Below, one piece after another: positions 12,734 through 23,654 of a stretch of 64,000 nucleotides of DNA. The position numbers were made by a program, and so were the translations under genes. This DNA is from Gloeopeniophorella convolvens (lineage: Eukaryota; Basidiomycota; Agaricomycetes; Russulales), in the NCBI GenBank assembly GCA_022496205.1, contig WTXD01000022.1, forward strand, positions 372,001-436,000, written 5' to 3'. Below the pieces are notes generated by a model. That model did not search any database, was not told where the DNA came from, and saw nothing but the letters and a program-made list of their open reading frames with translations. Each line of letters starts with the position of its first letter. Positions within the stretch are counted from its first letter, which is position 1.

Positions 12734-13786
12734 ATGAAGTCATTCGTCGTCTTGACTGCGTTCGTTGCTGTCGCGTCTGCAGCTACCGTCAATACGCCGT
12801 AGGTGACAATGATCTTGGGCCGTACCGACATGACTGATGCGTCTCCCGCCAGAGGACTCGCCGTCGTATGCCGTCCGTGCTTGCTTTGGCCATCGTTCTA
12901 CGTGCATTCGGGGCTGATTTTGCTGCACAGAGCCCTTGCAGCTTACATGGAGCCCCGAGGGCAGCACAGGGCCCTACTTTCTCTCCCTTGGCGTTGGTAA
13001 AGTGGCTGAACGTTCTATCCCCGATACGCTCTGACATCCCCCCCCCCGGGCGGACAGCTGGTCAGCCCACTGCACCCGCCGTACGTTCTGTGTCCCATGT
13101 TGTGTGCATTGCCTACTGACCTCACCCTACCACAGCTCAAGCAATTCCCCACCCAGGACGGCACCAGCTATACCTGGCCCAAGGTCGACCTGCCCGTCGG
13201 CACTGCCTTGTGCGTCTCGTTGAATCGTGCTCGTCATGCGCGCGATAGTCCGCTCATGCCTGCGTCGAAAGCACCGTCATGCTCAAAGATAGCAATGGCC
13301 AGCAGGCGTTCTCCGCGCCTGCGACCGTTCAGTCGGGCAGCGACACTAGGTAAGCCGGCTAGCACCCGCGCACGCGCACAGGCTGATAGACGTCCACGTA
13401 CAGTTGCGTCAACGGCGACGTCATGGAAGGCAACGCTTCGAACAGCACCTCGACGAGGTGAGCAACACCCATCCAGCCTGTCTCCGATGAACCCGTATTA
13501 ATGGATTGCGCGCCACAGTTCCGTGAAGGCGTCGCCTGGCGTCGCGGCCGTCACCTCTGGCACGTCGTCTGCGCCGTCTTCGACCGGCACGAGCTCCGTT
13601 GCTGCCGCCTCGAACGCCGCGACGCAGAGCCCGAAGTCGGCGGTGGCGAGCTCATCGTCGAGTGGTGCGCCCGCGCCGAGCCGCTCGGCGTCGGTGAAGA
13701 GCAACGCGGCTGCACGTGGCGCTGCGCCCGGCGCCGCGGTAGGCATACTGGGCCTGATCAGTGTCGCTGCTCTGCTTGCGGCGTGA
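12734..13786 (+). CDS. Ser-rich GPI-anchored wall protein with Kre9/Knh1-like domain
   Basis: Secreted surface protein of unknown precise role. Eight short exons fit: 12734-12798, 12853-12872, 12931-12996, 13058-13080, 13136-13209, 13272-13349, 13404-13457 and 13519-13786. Residues 1-16 form a signal peptide (MKSFVVLTAFVAVASA). The Kre9/Knh1-type domain reads VNTPGLAVVCQPLQLTW, then GPYFLSL, then FPTQDGTSYTW and DLPVGTA, with Cys in the usual places. The tail is Ser/Ala/Thr-rich and ends in a hydrophobic segment (ILGLISVAALLAA) without further charge, as for a GPI signal. Exons 2 and 4 are only 20 and 23 nt, so automatic gene callers may miss them. The domain assignment rests on the pattern alone. 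Confidence 0.85.
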
Positions 13787-14163
13787 GCGTTGCGTTGTAC
13801 ATACCCCGCCGCTTGGATGGACGTGGAAGTGCTTGGGTTTGTGTTGGTGGACCCACAGACTATGAGACGCAACTGTCATTTGTGTAAACGGCCATAAACT
13901 AGAATAATACAGTAATCGCGCGCAGGATTGCCACACCTCGACTCGCAGTCTTATCTGGGGTCGTGCGTCCGCTGCACGCCCAGAACGTGGCGGGAGCAGA
14001 GGAGGACGGTTCTGGGCTGGCTGGCCAGTGGCGGCTGCCAGGCACGCGCACGAAGCGCTCGCATGTGATTCTCGCCTTTGGCGCATTTCATGCACATGTC
14101 GCAAGGGAGCCCCGCGCACTCAGCCGCCACCCACCGACATCACCAGCATCACCTCCGCTAACC
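13787..14163. other. Intergenic region, no gene seen
   Basis: About 377 bases holding the 3' UTR of the GPI-protein gene and the promoter of the small membrane protein. No other feature is supported. Confidence 0.45.
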
Positions 14164-14843
14164 ATGTCCTCCGGCCACCTCGCCCGCCAGCTCCGCTTCG
14201 TGTTCCCCGGCGCCGCCGCCACATACTGGCTGCGCACGCCCGCCGCCCTCGCGCGCGTCTGGGCCGACGCGGCGCCCCTCGCGCGGTCCGTGCCCCCTTC
14301 CCTTCCCTCCTGCCCGCGCAGGCCCTGACCTTCTCCCCTCTCGTAATCGCACATGGGTCCGTTCACGCTGCAGGCCGCTGGTCGGCGCGTCGGCGTTGGC
14401 GGGCGCGCTCACCGTCGCGCTGTTCCTGTACATCCTGCTGATCCCCGCGATCAAGGGCCTCCCGCCGAACGTGCGTGCGGCCTGCCCTGTGCCCGGGGGT
14501 GCTGATGCTGATGCGGGGGCGATAGTACCGGTCGTGGCGCGAGTCGGGCGAGCTTTCGTCTGTCATCCCCGTGCGTGGTGTGCTGTGCGGCGGTGGCGGC
14601 GGCTGACATGCACCAGGTCCTGACGGGGTCGATTATCTCCGGGTGGAGCCTGCTGTCCTACGTGCTCGCGCGTTACTCGGGTCTTGGGACCGTCCTCGGC
14701 GTCGCAGGAGGTGCGTGCGCTGTGCCCTCTACCTCGTGGATCACATGTTCACGCTCGTTCGCCCGGGCGCAGCGTCCGGGCTGTACGCGCTCGCGTTCGG
14801 GATCATGGGGCTGCTACCAGCGCCGCGCGTCGCGCGCCAGTGA
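14164..14843 (+). CDS. Small multipass membrane protein of unknown function
   Basis: I do not recognise a named family. The protein starts MSSGHLARQLRFVFPGAAAT, and splicing joins five exons into about 145 residues. Hydrophobic stretches include GALTVALFLYILLIPAIKG, LTGSIISGWSLLSYVLA and, after the last intron, LYALAFGIMGLLPAP. Between the first two lies a short loop YRSWRESGELSSVIP, obtained by splicing GTGCGT...ATAG around 14470-14525. The stop after RVARQ is TGA at 14841. The look is of a short integral membrane protein conserved in agaricomycetes; the organelle is unknown. Its 3' end converges on the Gln-rich gene. Confidence 0.75.
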
Positions 14844-15309
14844 AGCGCCCCGCCCCGATATTCTGCGTCGCGTCTGGATCTCTGTATATGTGTGTGGTGT
14901 CCGTTGATGCCTGTTGGATCGCTCTCGCTCTCGGCCCATGTAATAGATATCCGTTGTAAATTCCCGTTCCGTTCACACATGGTACCGGCCAGCTTCGCTC
15001 GGAATGCCAGCGGGAGGCCGCGCGCCTTCCGAGTTGCGTCGACTCGGCAGCGAATTGCTGCAGGTCGGAATGGAATGGAATTCGTGCGTGCGGCCGCTGT
15101 GTCCGGCGGGATGACGTTCCGAGGACAGCAGGGCTTCCATTCCCGGCCAGAACAAACTCAAGCTACTCATGGATGCGTGTATTCTTCGAGCGGCGCGCAC
15201 GAATGAGCAACCAGAACGGATCTGAGCTATTACAGGGTTACAAGCGGACCATAAATCTACAAAAAAAACAGCAACAACAACAACGGGCGTTGTGTGTACC
15301 CAAAAGATG
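14844..15309. other. Convergent 3' region
   Basis: About 470 bases between two converging genes (membrane protein + and Gln-rich gene -). It includes an A-rich run near 15260. No gene is supported. Confidence 0.45.
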
Positions 15310-16456
15310 TTACAAGGTTGGAGGCGGATACTCGGGCAAGCCCGTGACGGCCGCGTTGCACGACTCGCGCACGCGGCGCTTGCTCGCGATGTCGCCCGAA
15401 TGCCGGTAGCCCGAGAACACCTCCGACATCTGCAGCGCGGCCGCAGCGACAGTGTCTGCAAAGTCCGGACGTCAGAAACGAGACCTGTGCCCCAGGACGG
15501 GCGACGCACCGATATTTGAATCAGCCTCCTTGATCAGCTGCACGGGTGGGTGTATGCATATATGTCAGCGCCGAGGCCGGGCATGCGGGGGCCGCAACGC
15601 ACCGCATTCAGCCGCTCGATCTCCTGCGCCTGCGGCGTTTGATATCCCCCCCGTACCCACCGTACCCCCATACCCACCCGCGCGCCGAAGAACCCGCCGC
15701 CGCGGTGCCCCCCAGTGCCCGCACCTGCGACTCGGCGGCGCGCTTGCGCACCTCCCATGCACCTTGAGCGACTCGAACGAGTTCTGAATCTGCTTCCATG
15801 TCGTGGGTCCCACGCCTCGAGCTCGGCCTTGTGCGTCTGGATGAACGTGCGCGGATGCTGCACGCCCGGCGGGGGCGCGCCAACTGCGCCGTTCGTGATG
15901 GTGCCCGTGCGCGTTGGGGAGAGCTGGCCGAGGTTCCCGTACGGGTCGAACTGCGCGAGCAGCTGCTGTTGCTGTTGCTGCGGGTAGCCGTACCCCGTCT
16001 GCTGCGGTTGCTGGTAGCCGTAGCCGGTGACCTGCTGCTGCTGCGCAGGGTAGCCCGAGTACTGCGCCTGTTGCTGCTGCTGCTGCTGCTGTTGCGGATA
16101 GCCTGTGGCGAGGCTGTTCACCTGGCCGCCGAGCTGCTGGCCGAAGGAGGTAGAGGGCTGGAACCCGGTCGGCGAGTAGCGCCGCTCTGTGGCTGGTACT
16201 GTTGTGTGGTTGCTGCTGCTGTTGTTGCTGCCACTGCTGCTGCTGGGCGTATTGCTGTTGGGGATAGCCCGTGAAATTAGAACCCGCATATCCGGCCTGG
16301 TAGGATGGCTGTTGCTGCTGTTGTTGCTGGGGCCAGCCTCGGAGTATTGCGGAGACGAGGGCCCGGGAGGCGGGGAGGAGAGGGCGTCGATATTTGGGTA
16401 GCGGGCTGCGACGCTGGCGAGTGGTCGATAAAGGGGTTGTTGGATAGCTCTGCCAT
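15310..16456 (-). CDS. Gln-rich protein with N-terminal NPF motif; frame disrupted
   Basis: Reading from the ATG at 16456, the protein starts MAELSNNPFIDHS; NPF is a ligand for EH domains of endocytic proteins. A long Q/Y/G-rich part follows (GYPQQQ, GYGYPQQ), then a folded-looking C terminus: HPRTFIQTHKAELEAWDP, TWKQIQNSFESLKV, AWEVRKRAAESQVRALGG, YQTPQAQEIERLNA. After two normal introns it ends in MSEVFSGYRHSGDIASKRR and EYPPPTL. The convincing segments lie in successive different frames at about 16,410, 16,330, 16,205, 15,800, 15,760 and 15,695 without intron signals. The three C-terminal breaks would each be mended by one extra base. Either consensus errors or a decaying gene explains this. 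An endocytic role is only suggested by the NPF motif. Confidence 0.7.
15950..16340. repeat. CAG/CAA-type trinucleotide-rich tract encoding poly-Gln
   Basis: Interrupted runs of CTG/TTG on the + strand (CAG/CAA on the coding minus strand), longest around 16070-16092 and 15960-15980. They encode the Gln runs of the overlapping gene. Such tracts vary in length and are prone to assembly error. Confidence 0.85.
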
Positions 16457-16959
16457 GTGAAGGGACAGGGGATGGGATGGAGATCAGAGGGATGCGGTGC
16501 GTAGATGACGAGTGCGGCTGCGGAGGGTTGAATCGGCAGGCTCTGTGGACGGAATGGGAAGGATGGGCCGGGGCGCGGTCCGAGAGTTGTCCGCTCGTGG
16601 TTCGGAGCCGCGTCGTCCGATCGGTCGCCTCCCTAGCGGAAGCTCTCTCCCACCCAATTATAGCCATCGTATAATTAAGTAGAAACTGCGCCCCGCATTC
16701 TCACTCCCGCGCCAACGACCCCCGCCCTCAGCGCGTATATCGCACACAGATATATACATTGTGTTACCCAGACATGTACGGGCAGGAAATGTCATTGCGT
16801 GCGCGGCGAAAACGAAGCCAAGCCAAGGGCGGGGCGGACGTACGTCAAGCAGGCTGGTGACGCAACGTGCACCACCACGCCTCGGTATCCTAAAACCGGC
16901 GCGCTCCTGCTCCCTTCCACAGCGCTTCCCTTCCTTCGTCCCACACCACTCTGCTCGTC
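16457..16959. promoter_or_regulatory. Divergent promoter between Gln-rich gene and DUF4112 gene
   Basis: About 500 bases between two divergent starts. A TATA-like GATATATACAT lies near 16748. No coding feature is supported. Confidence 0.5.
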
Positions 16960-18019
16960 ATGCCCGACATCCTCGAGAAAGCTGGCCGCAAGCTCTTCGC
17001 GCGCCACCTCCAGCAGTACACCCCCGCCGACCCCCTCTATGAGAACTACGTCGACAAGCGCGGCCGCACAAAGCGCCGCAAGGTGCGCACGCGCCCCCCG
17101 CCCGCCCGCCACGCCGCGGCCGATAACGATCCTCCGCGCAGCGCGAGCTCCCCCCGGGGCTCTCAGACAGGGACGCTAAGATCCTGCTCTCGGTGAAACG
17201 TCGTGCGCACTATCTCGACAAGGGCTTCAACCTCTGCGGCATGCGCTTCGGTTGGACTTTCATTATCGGTGCGCCTCGAGTCTGCTTCCCCGCACAACGC
17301 CGCCTATTTACGCCCGCCCAAATAGGCATAGTCCCCGGGGTCGGCGACGCCGCCGACGCGGCGCTCGGGTACTTCCTCGTCGTGCGCAAGGCGCGCAAGG
17401 CAGAGTGCGCGCCGCCGTCCCCCCCTCCCCTCCCCCGCACACCGGAGCTGACGCCACGTGCGCACAACCCAGGCTCCCGCGGTGGCTCACGCAGCGCATG
17501 ATGCTCAACCTCGGCGTCGCGACGTCCGTCGGCCTCGTCCCGCTCGTCGGTGACGTCCTCCTCGCCGCGTTCCGCGCCAACTCGCGCAACGCCGCGCTGC
17601 TCGAGGAGTACCTCCGCGTGCGCGCCGCGGGGGCCCCGGCGGCGTCGGGGGAGGCGTCCGGGTCCGGCGTGAGCAGCGTGGCGGTCGACAAGGGCATTGC
17701 GCGCACCGCGCGCGAGGAGCACCGCGCTCAGGGCGGCGACGAGCGGGACGAGCCGCTCGTCGTGCGCGAGGCGGCGGGGCACGAGCTGGACAGCGTCGAG
17801 GGCGAGGGTGAGGGCGAGGGCGCCGACGCCGACGCGCCGCTGCCGGAGCGCAAGCGCTCGTGGCCGTGGCAGCGCGGCGGGAGCAGCGGGGGGTCCCCGG
17901 ACAAGGACAAGGGCAAGGCCCGCAGCACGGGCGTCGCGGGCGCGGGCGCGGGGACGGTGCCCGGCGGGCTCGAGGCCGTCGGGCAGCGCGGGAGCCGCTT
18001 TGTCGAGGACGTCAGCTAG
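16960..18019 (+). CDS. DUF4112 family membrane protein
   Basis: Function unknown. The protein starts MPDILEKAGRKLFARHLQQY. The first intron (GTGCGC...CGCAG) joins RTKRRK to RELPPGLSDRDAKILLS. The DUF4112 core follows: YLDKGFNLCGMRFGWTFIIG, IVPGVGDAADAALGYFLVV, then after an intron MMLNLGVATSVGLVPLVGD and AFRANSRNAALLEEYL. Two hydrophobic segments with G-D pairs (PGVGD, PLVGD) are the family hallmark. The last third is low-complexity and acidic/basic (EGEGEGEGADADA, ERKRSWPWQRG), as in other fungal members. Three introns interrupt the core. Confidence 0.88.
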
Positions 18020-18401
18020 CGGCGCGGATCGTGGCGGGGAAGACGCCACGGACGGACCATCGGACGGCAGCGGACATGTATGTAGATACCCCTTACCTAT
18101 GTAGCTCTCAGGACACAATCGGTATACCTCACGCGCGCGTTTGCAGGACGCTGGCGTTTCCAGTGACACGGCGATGAGCGCTTGGGGAGACAAATCGTGC
18201 TGCATTGCGCGATTCGATCAACAAAGGTGCTTACATTGCGACACTAGCATACACAGATGAAGGAGGGCGGTCAACGCCGCAAAAAGGGGGCGTGCATGGC
18301 ACGGGTGGGGGTATGGGTGTGTACGCGCTAGGCGCCGTCAGGCCAAACACGGCGTTATCAAGAAGAATAAAGATAGATGTCATGAGTCGTAGGTTTGCGC
18401 C
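18020..18401. other. Convergent 3' region
   Basis: About 380 bases between the DUF4112 stop (+) and the LPMO stop (-), presumably two 3' UTRs. No gene is supported. Confidence 0.45.
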
Positions 18402-20372
18402 TCAGAAGCCGTGCCGCCCCGCGAGCATGCGGCGGTGCTGGCCCCACGCGCGCCGCGCGGGCTGCTCGCCGGTCAGCGGCGCGGTGCGGCGCAGCGGCGC
18501 GTACGGCGGCGTCGGGGTCGGCCTGGGCGCGGGGAGGAGGGTTCGTTAGCTGTGGGATGGCGGGCGGCCGTGGGCGCGGGGACTCACTTGGAGGGCCCGT
18601 GCGGGCCCCTCGACGGCGAGGGCCGCGGTGACGCGGCGGCGGGGCCTTGTACGGCCCGCTCGTGCTGGTGCTGGTGCTGGTCGCGTGCGTCGTGTGGGCG
18701 GTGGAGGCGTGGACGGTCGAGCTGGTGTCGGCGGCGCCGGGCTCTTCGTCTTCCTCGCATTCCTCGAGATCATCGTCGTCTTCGTCGTCCTCGTCATCCG
18801 ACGGCGAGGCGGGCTCGGGCTTGGGCGTCGCGTTGGACGCCGCGTGGCTCGTCAAGGTCGAGATGGTGGGCGAGGTGTTCGGTGGTCGACGAGGTGGTGA
18901 TCGTGGGTCCCAGATGTTCGGAGGTCGACGAGGTGGTGATCGTAGGTCCTAGGTGTTCAGAGGTCGATGAAACGGTGATTGTGGGTCCTAGGTGTTCAGA
19001 GGTCGATGAGATGGTGATCGTGGGGCCCAGATGTTCAGAGGTAGACGAAACGGTGATCGTGGGTCCCAGGTGTTCAGAGGTTGATGAGATAGTAATCGTA
19101 GGTCCCAGGTGTTCGGTGGTCGAAGAGGAATGAACCGGCGAGGAGACTGGAATGGCGCGGGATGACGTGGTGTGCACAGAGCTAGTGTTGACGTGTACGG
19201 AGGTCGACGAGGACGTCGAGAGCGATGAGGGTGCAGACGGCGAAGATACTTGCGCGGAAGACACGGCCGAAGCCGGCGGGACAGAGGCTGGCGGCGCACC
19301 GTCGCCGTCGCGCTCAAAGATGTCTTTCTGCGCGCCGTCGAGGAAGTGGTAAAGGTTCGTGTAGAGCGGCGGGGTATAGGTGCCCTCGTGCATGTTGTTG
19401 CCTTCGGCCTGGTACCAGTAGAAGGGTTGCTTCGCGCCGAGCGTGCAGTTGGCCGGGTTGGCAGGGACGTTGTTGTCAGGGTCTGCGCCGCAGCTATGTG
19501 CAGGGAAACATGAACGTCGCAGCAGCACAAAGGACGCAGGGTCGCTACGTACCGGGTTGGCACCTTGGGGCGAGGCAGCGGCGTGGTGGATGTCGCACCC
19601 TGCATGTTGCACTGGAAGCCGGTCATGTACACTGTCCACGCATCAGTCAAATCGGGTCCCTCGAGATGATCAAGCAAGCGAACTGACTCTGCTCTGCACC
19701 CGAGTCCGCCTTGTGCTGCCAGAACCACGCGCAAGTGCACTTGTCGTTCGGGCACTTGGGCATCTGTGCGGGGACATGGAAGTCCGTGTGCAGCGTCCAC
19801 ACGCACGTCTGATTCACGCTGAACACGACCAGGTCCTCGGGCTTGACCTTGGTCGCGTCCGATTCGTACGCGACGGCGAGCGCACAGCCGCCGAGGTCAT
19901 TGATCCCGTTCGTGTGGAACTGTGTCGTCGGCTGCCCAGGGCACGGGTAGTCCGGATTGCTGGGGTCGCGTATGTCGCCGCCCGGCGCGGATGCCCACCA
20001 CGAGGTCACGCCCTTAGCGCAGGCTATTTCGGTCTCGACCTTGCCCCCGACGGGCAGCTGCATGATGTCGTTCGGGTGCGGGGGGTAATTGAGGTGTCCA
20101 CGCTGCGGCGCATGAATATGCGAAAGAGAAGTATCAAAAGCGAGATGGCACTCACGAACCACCATTGATTGAAGGGCAGGTTTATGAGCGGGTCCTGCGG
20201 GCGGGTGGGAGCTGTGCTCTGGTTGAAGCCAAACATGCTGGGATGCCATATACCTGGGTGTATGCGCATTAGAAAAATAGATTGGGGGAACGAGGGCCAT
20301 ACTGGCGTGCGCAGAGGCGCTGCCGGCCAAGGCAGCCAAGGTAGCGGCGGTAGAAATGGTATGCGAAACCAT
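18402..20372 (-). CDS. AA14-like lytic polysaccharide monooxygenase with repeat tail
   Basis: Secreted copper enzyme; characterised AA14 members were described as acting on xylan-coated cellulose. Exon 1 (20372-20303) encodes a signal peptide ending SASA, so the mature protein begins at His22, the expected copper-brace His1 ([13 protein letters not shown]). Exon 2 (20253-20156) and exon 3 (from 20102) give [56 protein letters not shown] and [18 protein letters not shown]. Later exons give [15 protein letters not shown] and [20 protein letters not shown]. The core ends near [13 protein letters not shown] Ser/Thr tail with a 39-bp repeat, an acidic stretch and a basic end ([14 protein letters not shown]) follows; this tail needs two frame changes as sequenced. 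Its neighbour is the GH5 gene, same strand. Confidence 0.88.
18885..19118 (-). repeat. Six 39-bp tandem repeats in the LPMO tail
   Basis: Six consecutive 39-bp units, each encoding 13 residues of the form [13 protein letters not shown] (I, V or T at the last place, S or T at the fourth). A partial unit follows on each side. The unit length is a multiple of three, so copy-number change keeps the frame. Confidence 0.95.
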
Positions 20373-20958
20373 GTTTGTCTGATTTTCGATTTTTCTCAGC
20401 CTGCTGGCTCTGGCGTCGCTCCGGTGGGAGCGTAAGGAATGTGGTCAATAAGGAGAGTAGTACACAACACCGGGAGACGGGGCGGGGAGACTGTTCGGTC
20501 GTGGGGGGAAAAAAGAGACGGGGGCCAACGTGGTCGGGCAGTGGTCGGCTCCGCAGTGGGCACATGATAGCGACCGACCGGCTTGGCCTCCCGACGTTTC
20601 TCGTGATGCGTCCTTGTGCTTCCCCAGAGTCGTGTCGCTATGAGAAACTGTGAGATCACAACCTGATGTCGCAGCCATCGCAGTTCAGGAACGAGCGCTT
20701 ATTGCGCCGATCCCGAAGATAAGGTGTGACGTGGCGCTAAAACTCGCTAACGCCTAATCATCCGGCGCGACGAATGGAGTTTGCGAGCCACACAATTTCG
20801 AAGTCACCGAGGGCGAGTGAAGAACGTCAACGCGGGGACAAGGGGGCAAGACGTGTGATGTTGTTCGTGTCTATAGGTATATACATACCGAGTCCAGTGT
20901 CCATGCCAATAACAATATAGCCCCTCGGTTCAAGATATCGACTGTGTTGACCAAAGTG
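20373..20958 (-). promoter_or_regulatory. LPMO promoter region
   Basis: About 590 bases upstream of the LPMO start, also holding the 3' flank of the GH5 gene. GCGGGG at 20482-20487 and GTGGGG at 20501-20506 match the loose carbon-repressor consensus SYGGRG; such short matches arise by chance often. No gene is seen. Confidence 0.4.
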
Positions 20959-22764
20959 TCAACTGCTCGTGTTGTTGCACAGTCCCGGATACAACCGCTG
21001 TGTAGGGTCTTGCGGAATCCAGCCGCCTTCAAGGCCCTTCTGGTAGCTCCACTCGTCTGCGCTCTCCGTCTGCAGATGTCACATGAGACGTTTGGTGATC
21101 GTGTAGAGCAGAGAATTCTCACCTTCCAAGTCCAATAGATCCAACCATCGGCCGCCTCTCCCACGTCTACTTGCACTTCCCAGTACCTAACCATTCTGAG
21201 CTTTTGTTATGGCACTGGCACGAGAAATACTCACTTTCGTAGAGTCGCGATATAATCATCGGAGAATGTTGACCAGTTGCCCGTGAGTCCCTCGCAGGAG
21301 CCAAAAACTTGGCCCCCGCCCCCAATAGAACCATCCCACCTAGCCCCGACGCCTCGTCCATTCAACCATTGTGCACAGTCGGTTGTCGCAGTTGACCACT
21401 CTCCAGTAATCGTCCACATGTTCCCGGGCGCGAACCCAGCTAGGGTCGGGAGGAGGTTCTGACATGCAAATTGTATATGTTCGTCCTCCGTGCGAGCTAG
21501 TTCAGGGTCACTGAAGATCTGATACTCGTGCTGGAACACCTGTCAGGACGATACCTCAATGATTCTAAAAGTGGAACGCACATAATCCATCATAACCCGC
21601 GTGTTTTGTGGGAACGGCAAGAAGCCTTCCCAATTCTGCCAAGAGGGAAGTCGTCAGATCACCACATGACAGGCGGGTTCCAACAAGGAGAGCACGCACA
21701 TCAACGCCCTCAAACGCGTCCCCAATGACAACAACAGGGTTACTGCCCGCGGCTTGCCTCACGACCCCGTACCCGTTCTTCCAATAGCTGCGCACCGCGG
21801 AGTCCCAAGCAGAGCCCAAGAAGCCTGCGGCTTCATTCAGCAGCTCGATCGCGTCGACCTGCGGCCCCAGTTCGGATGCGATGACCTGGATAACATTGAG
21901 CGTCGCATCCACATTGTCCTGGTCGAGTGCCCACTGCGGGGAGCTGGTACGTTGGCCCGAGTTGTCGTACCCGTTCTGCGAGCCCTGTGCGCCGTGGAGA
22001 TCGACGATGACGTGGATGCCATGCGCGCGTGCCCAGCCCAATGCGCGCTGCATGAATGGCCACGCGCCAGGGATGTACGGGGTGACAGATGCATTCGTGG
22101 GCACGGACCAGTAGCCAACGGGAATGCTGCACGCGTCGAGCAAAAGTTAGAAGCAGAGATATAAATAGATGAGCGTCCACGCGAGCAGACAGAGAGAGAT
22201 GAACGCACCGAACGTGCGTGAGCCCAGCAGCGGCTATGGCAATGAAATCATCCTCTGTGATCCAGGTATTCCAGTGCTGTTGCAGGACGCCCTGCGCAGT
22301 TTGGAAGTCCTGCATCTGGCCGAACGTGAACTCGTCCACGATCGCATTGTTGTTCGTGTTCTCGAATATGCTCGGCGTTATCCATGGCTGTTGCGTGGCA
22401 TGAATGTCAGCGTTGGACTGGGCTGAGATAAGAGAACCAAGGCGCACCTCAAGAACGAACCAGCCTCCACTGTCCAAGTTCGATACATAAGATGTGCTGA
22501 GCTGGCACAACAGACATAGTATCAGACTCACAGATTGACACCTCGGACAGGTGTGCTCCCATATGCAAACTGTACGAATGGTGTTGACGATGGTGTCGGG
22601 GCTGCGCTACTGGATGCAGTAGGCGAAGGCCCAGTCGAGGAGCTTACTGGGTGCACCGAGCTGGGTGCATTCCGAGAAGACGGTGCCACTAGTCTGCATT
22701 GCTGGGCGGCGAGCGCCGGAGCCGCAGCTAGGGCAACCAGGAGAACAGGGCTCCACCGGCGCAT
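20959..22764 (-). CDS. GH5 (subfamily 9-like) exo-beta-1,3-glucanase
   Basis: Secreted glycoside hydrolase acting on beta-1,3-glucan, in wall remodelling. Residues 1-19 are a signal peptide (MRRWSPVLLVALAAAPALA), followed by a Ser/Pro linker. The barrel starts RGVNLDSGGWFVLE and continues PWITPSIFENT, HWNTWITEDDF, IPVGYWSV, ARAHGIHVIVDLHGAQGSQN. The acid/base Glu is in IELLNEAAGFLG; the usual Pro after that Glu is Ala here. The nucleophile is in MWTITGEWSTATTDCAQWL. Later exons give WEVQVDVGEAADGWIYWTWK and TESADEWSYQKGLEGGWIP, ending LYPGLCNNTSS before TGA at 20961-20959. Roughly nine introns. It lies head-to-tail with the AA14-like LPMO. Confidence 0.92.
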
Positions 22765-23654
22765 ACAGAGGTCGATGGGAAGGTCAGGAAGTCAAGGTGA
22801 GGATTGGAGCATCATCACCGCGCAACGCAGGTTGGTTATGAGATGCCCACGCCTGGGCCGGAAGCCTGGTGAGCGACATGCGGCGTCTTCTCCAACACGT
22901 GTTGGCTTCGAAGAGGCCCGAGTCACCGCAAACGTGAGCACCAACGGGTGCGGCAAGGATCGGCAACGCACCTGTGGGGCAAAAATATACCTCTGCGACA
23001 GGAATAACCTCGGTATCGACCTGACAATATGTTGGTCTGCTGGGTTAAGAGGGCTGGTCATGGGCACGCTTCGTGCATCACCGTGAAAGACTTCTCTCTG
23101 GCACACTCGCCTGGGCGCCCCGGTGTTGTCGACCAAAAGAGAGGGCGTGAGTGTGACCTCCGGGCCGGTGAGTCGTTGCGGAAGCGTTGCTTAGCTCTGA
23201 AACTCCTTGGCCGTTACTTGGGTCGCAAATTCAATGGACGCCGCCTGCAAGTGGACTTGCGTTAGGGCGCGTGCACTTGTGACCCTTTTTTGTCTCAGGC
23301 AAGGGCAGGTGGCGAACCCTGGTGCCAAGGAGTAATGGGCATGCGACCACACCACAAAGCTGTTCGTGCTGCCGAGATCCCTGCTTCCAAATCGCCTCCA
23401 GAGCGCTCCGCACCGCGCCCTTTCATAAAATCACCCAAATGTTAGAGTACAACATACTTCATTTGTAAACACTATATGACAGCCATAATCCCATGGAAAA
23501 TATACGGAAGCGCATGTAAGAGACCAATTGGTGTAGACGAACGTGGGGTGCAAGTACGTCGTCGCAAGAATACATGCATGAATGTTAATAAGTAGGAAAT
23601 CACGTACCTCGGATGCTGGCATCGCAGGATGCAGGAAGCAGCACAGCTGCACAC
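22765..23654. other. Intergenic region with GH5 promoter
   Basis: About 890 bases between the GH5 start (22764, -) and the 3' end of the next minus-strand gene. Short open frames show no family pattern. No gene is supported. Confidence 0.45.

Noticed and set aside
15798..16274. Leu-rich + strand frame resembling membrane segments
   Set aside because: The Leu runs are the reverse reading of CAG/CAA glutamine codons.
18411..19133. 240-codon + strand frame with repeated [13 protein letters not shown] units
   Set aside because: It is the antisense reading of the 39-bp repeats in the LPMO gene; the minus strand has the signal peptide, catalytic core and splice sites.
20482..20506. Carbon-repressor (SYGGRG) sites before the LPMO gene
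   Set aside because: Not raised to a finding: the six-base degenerate motif is expected often by chance in this base composition.
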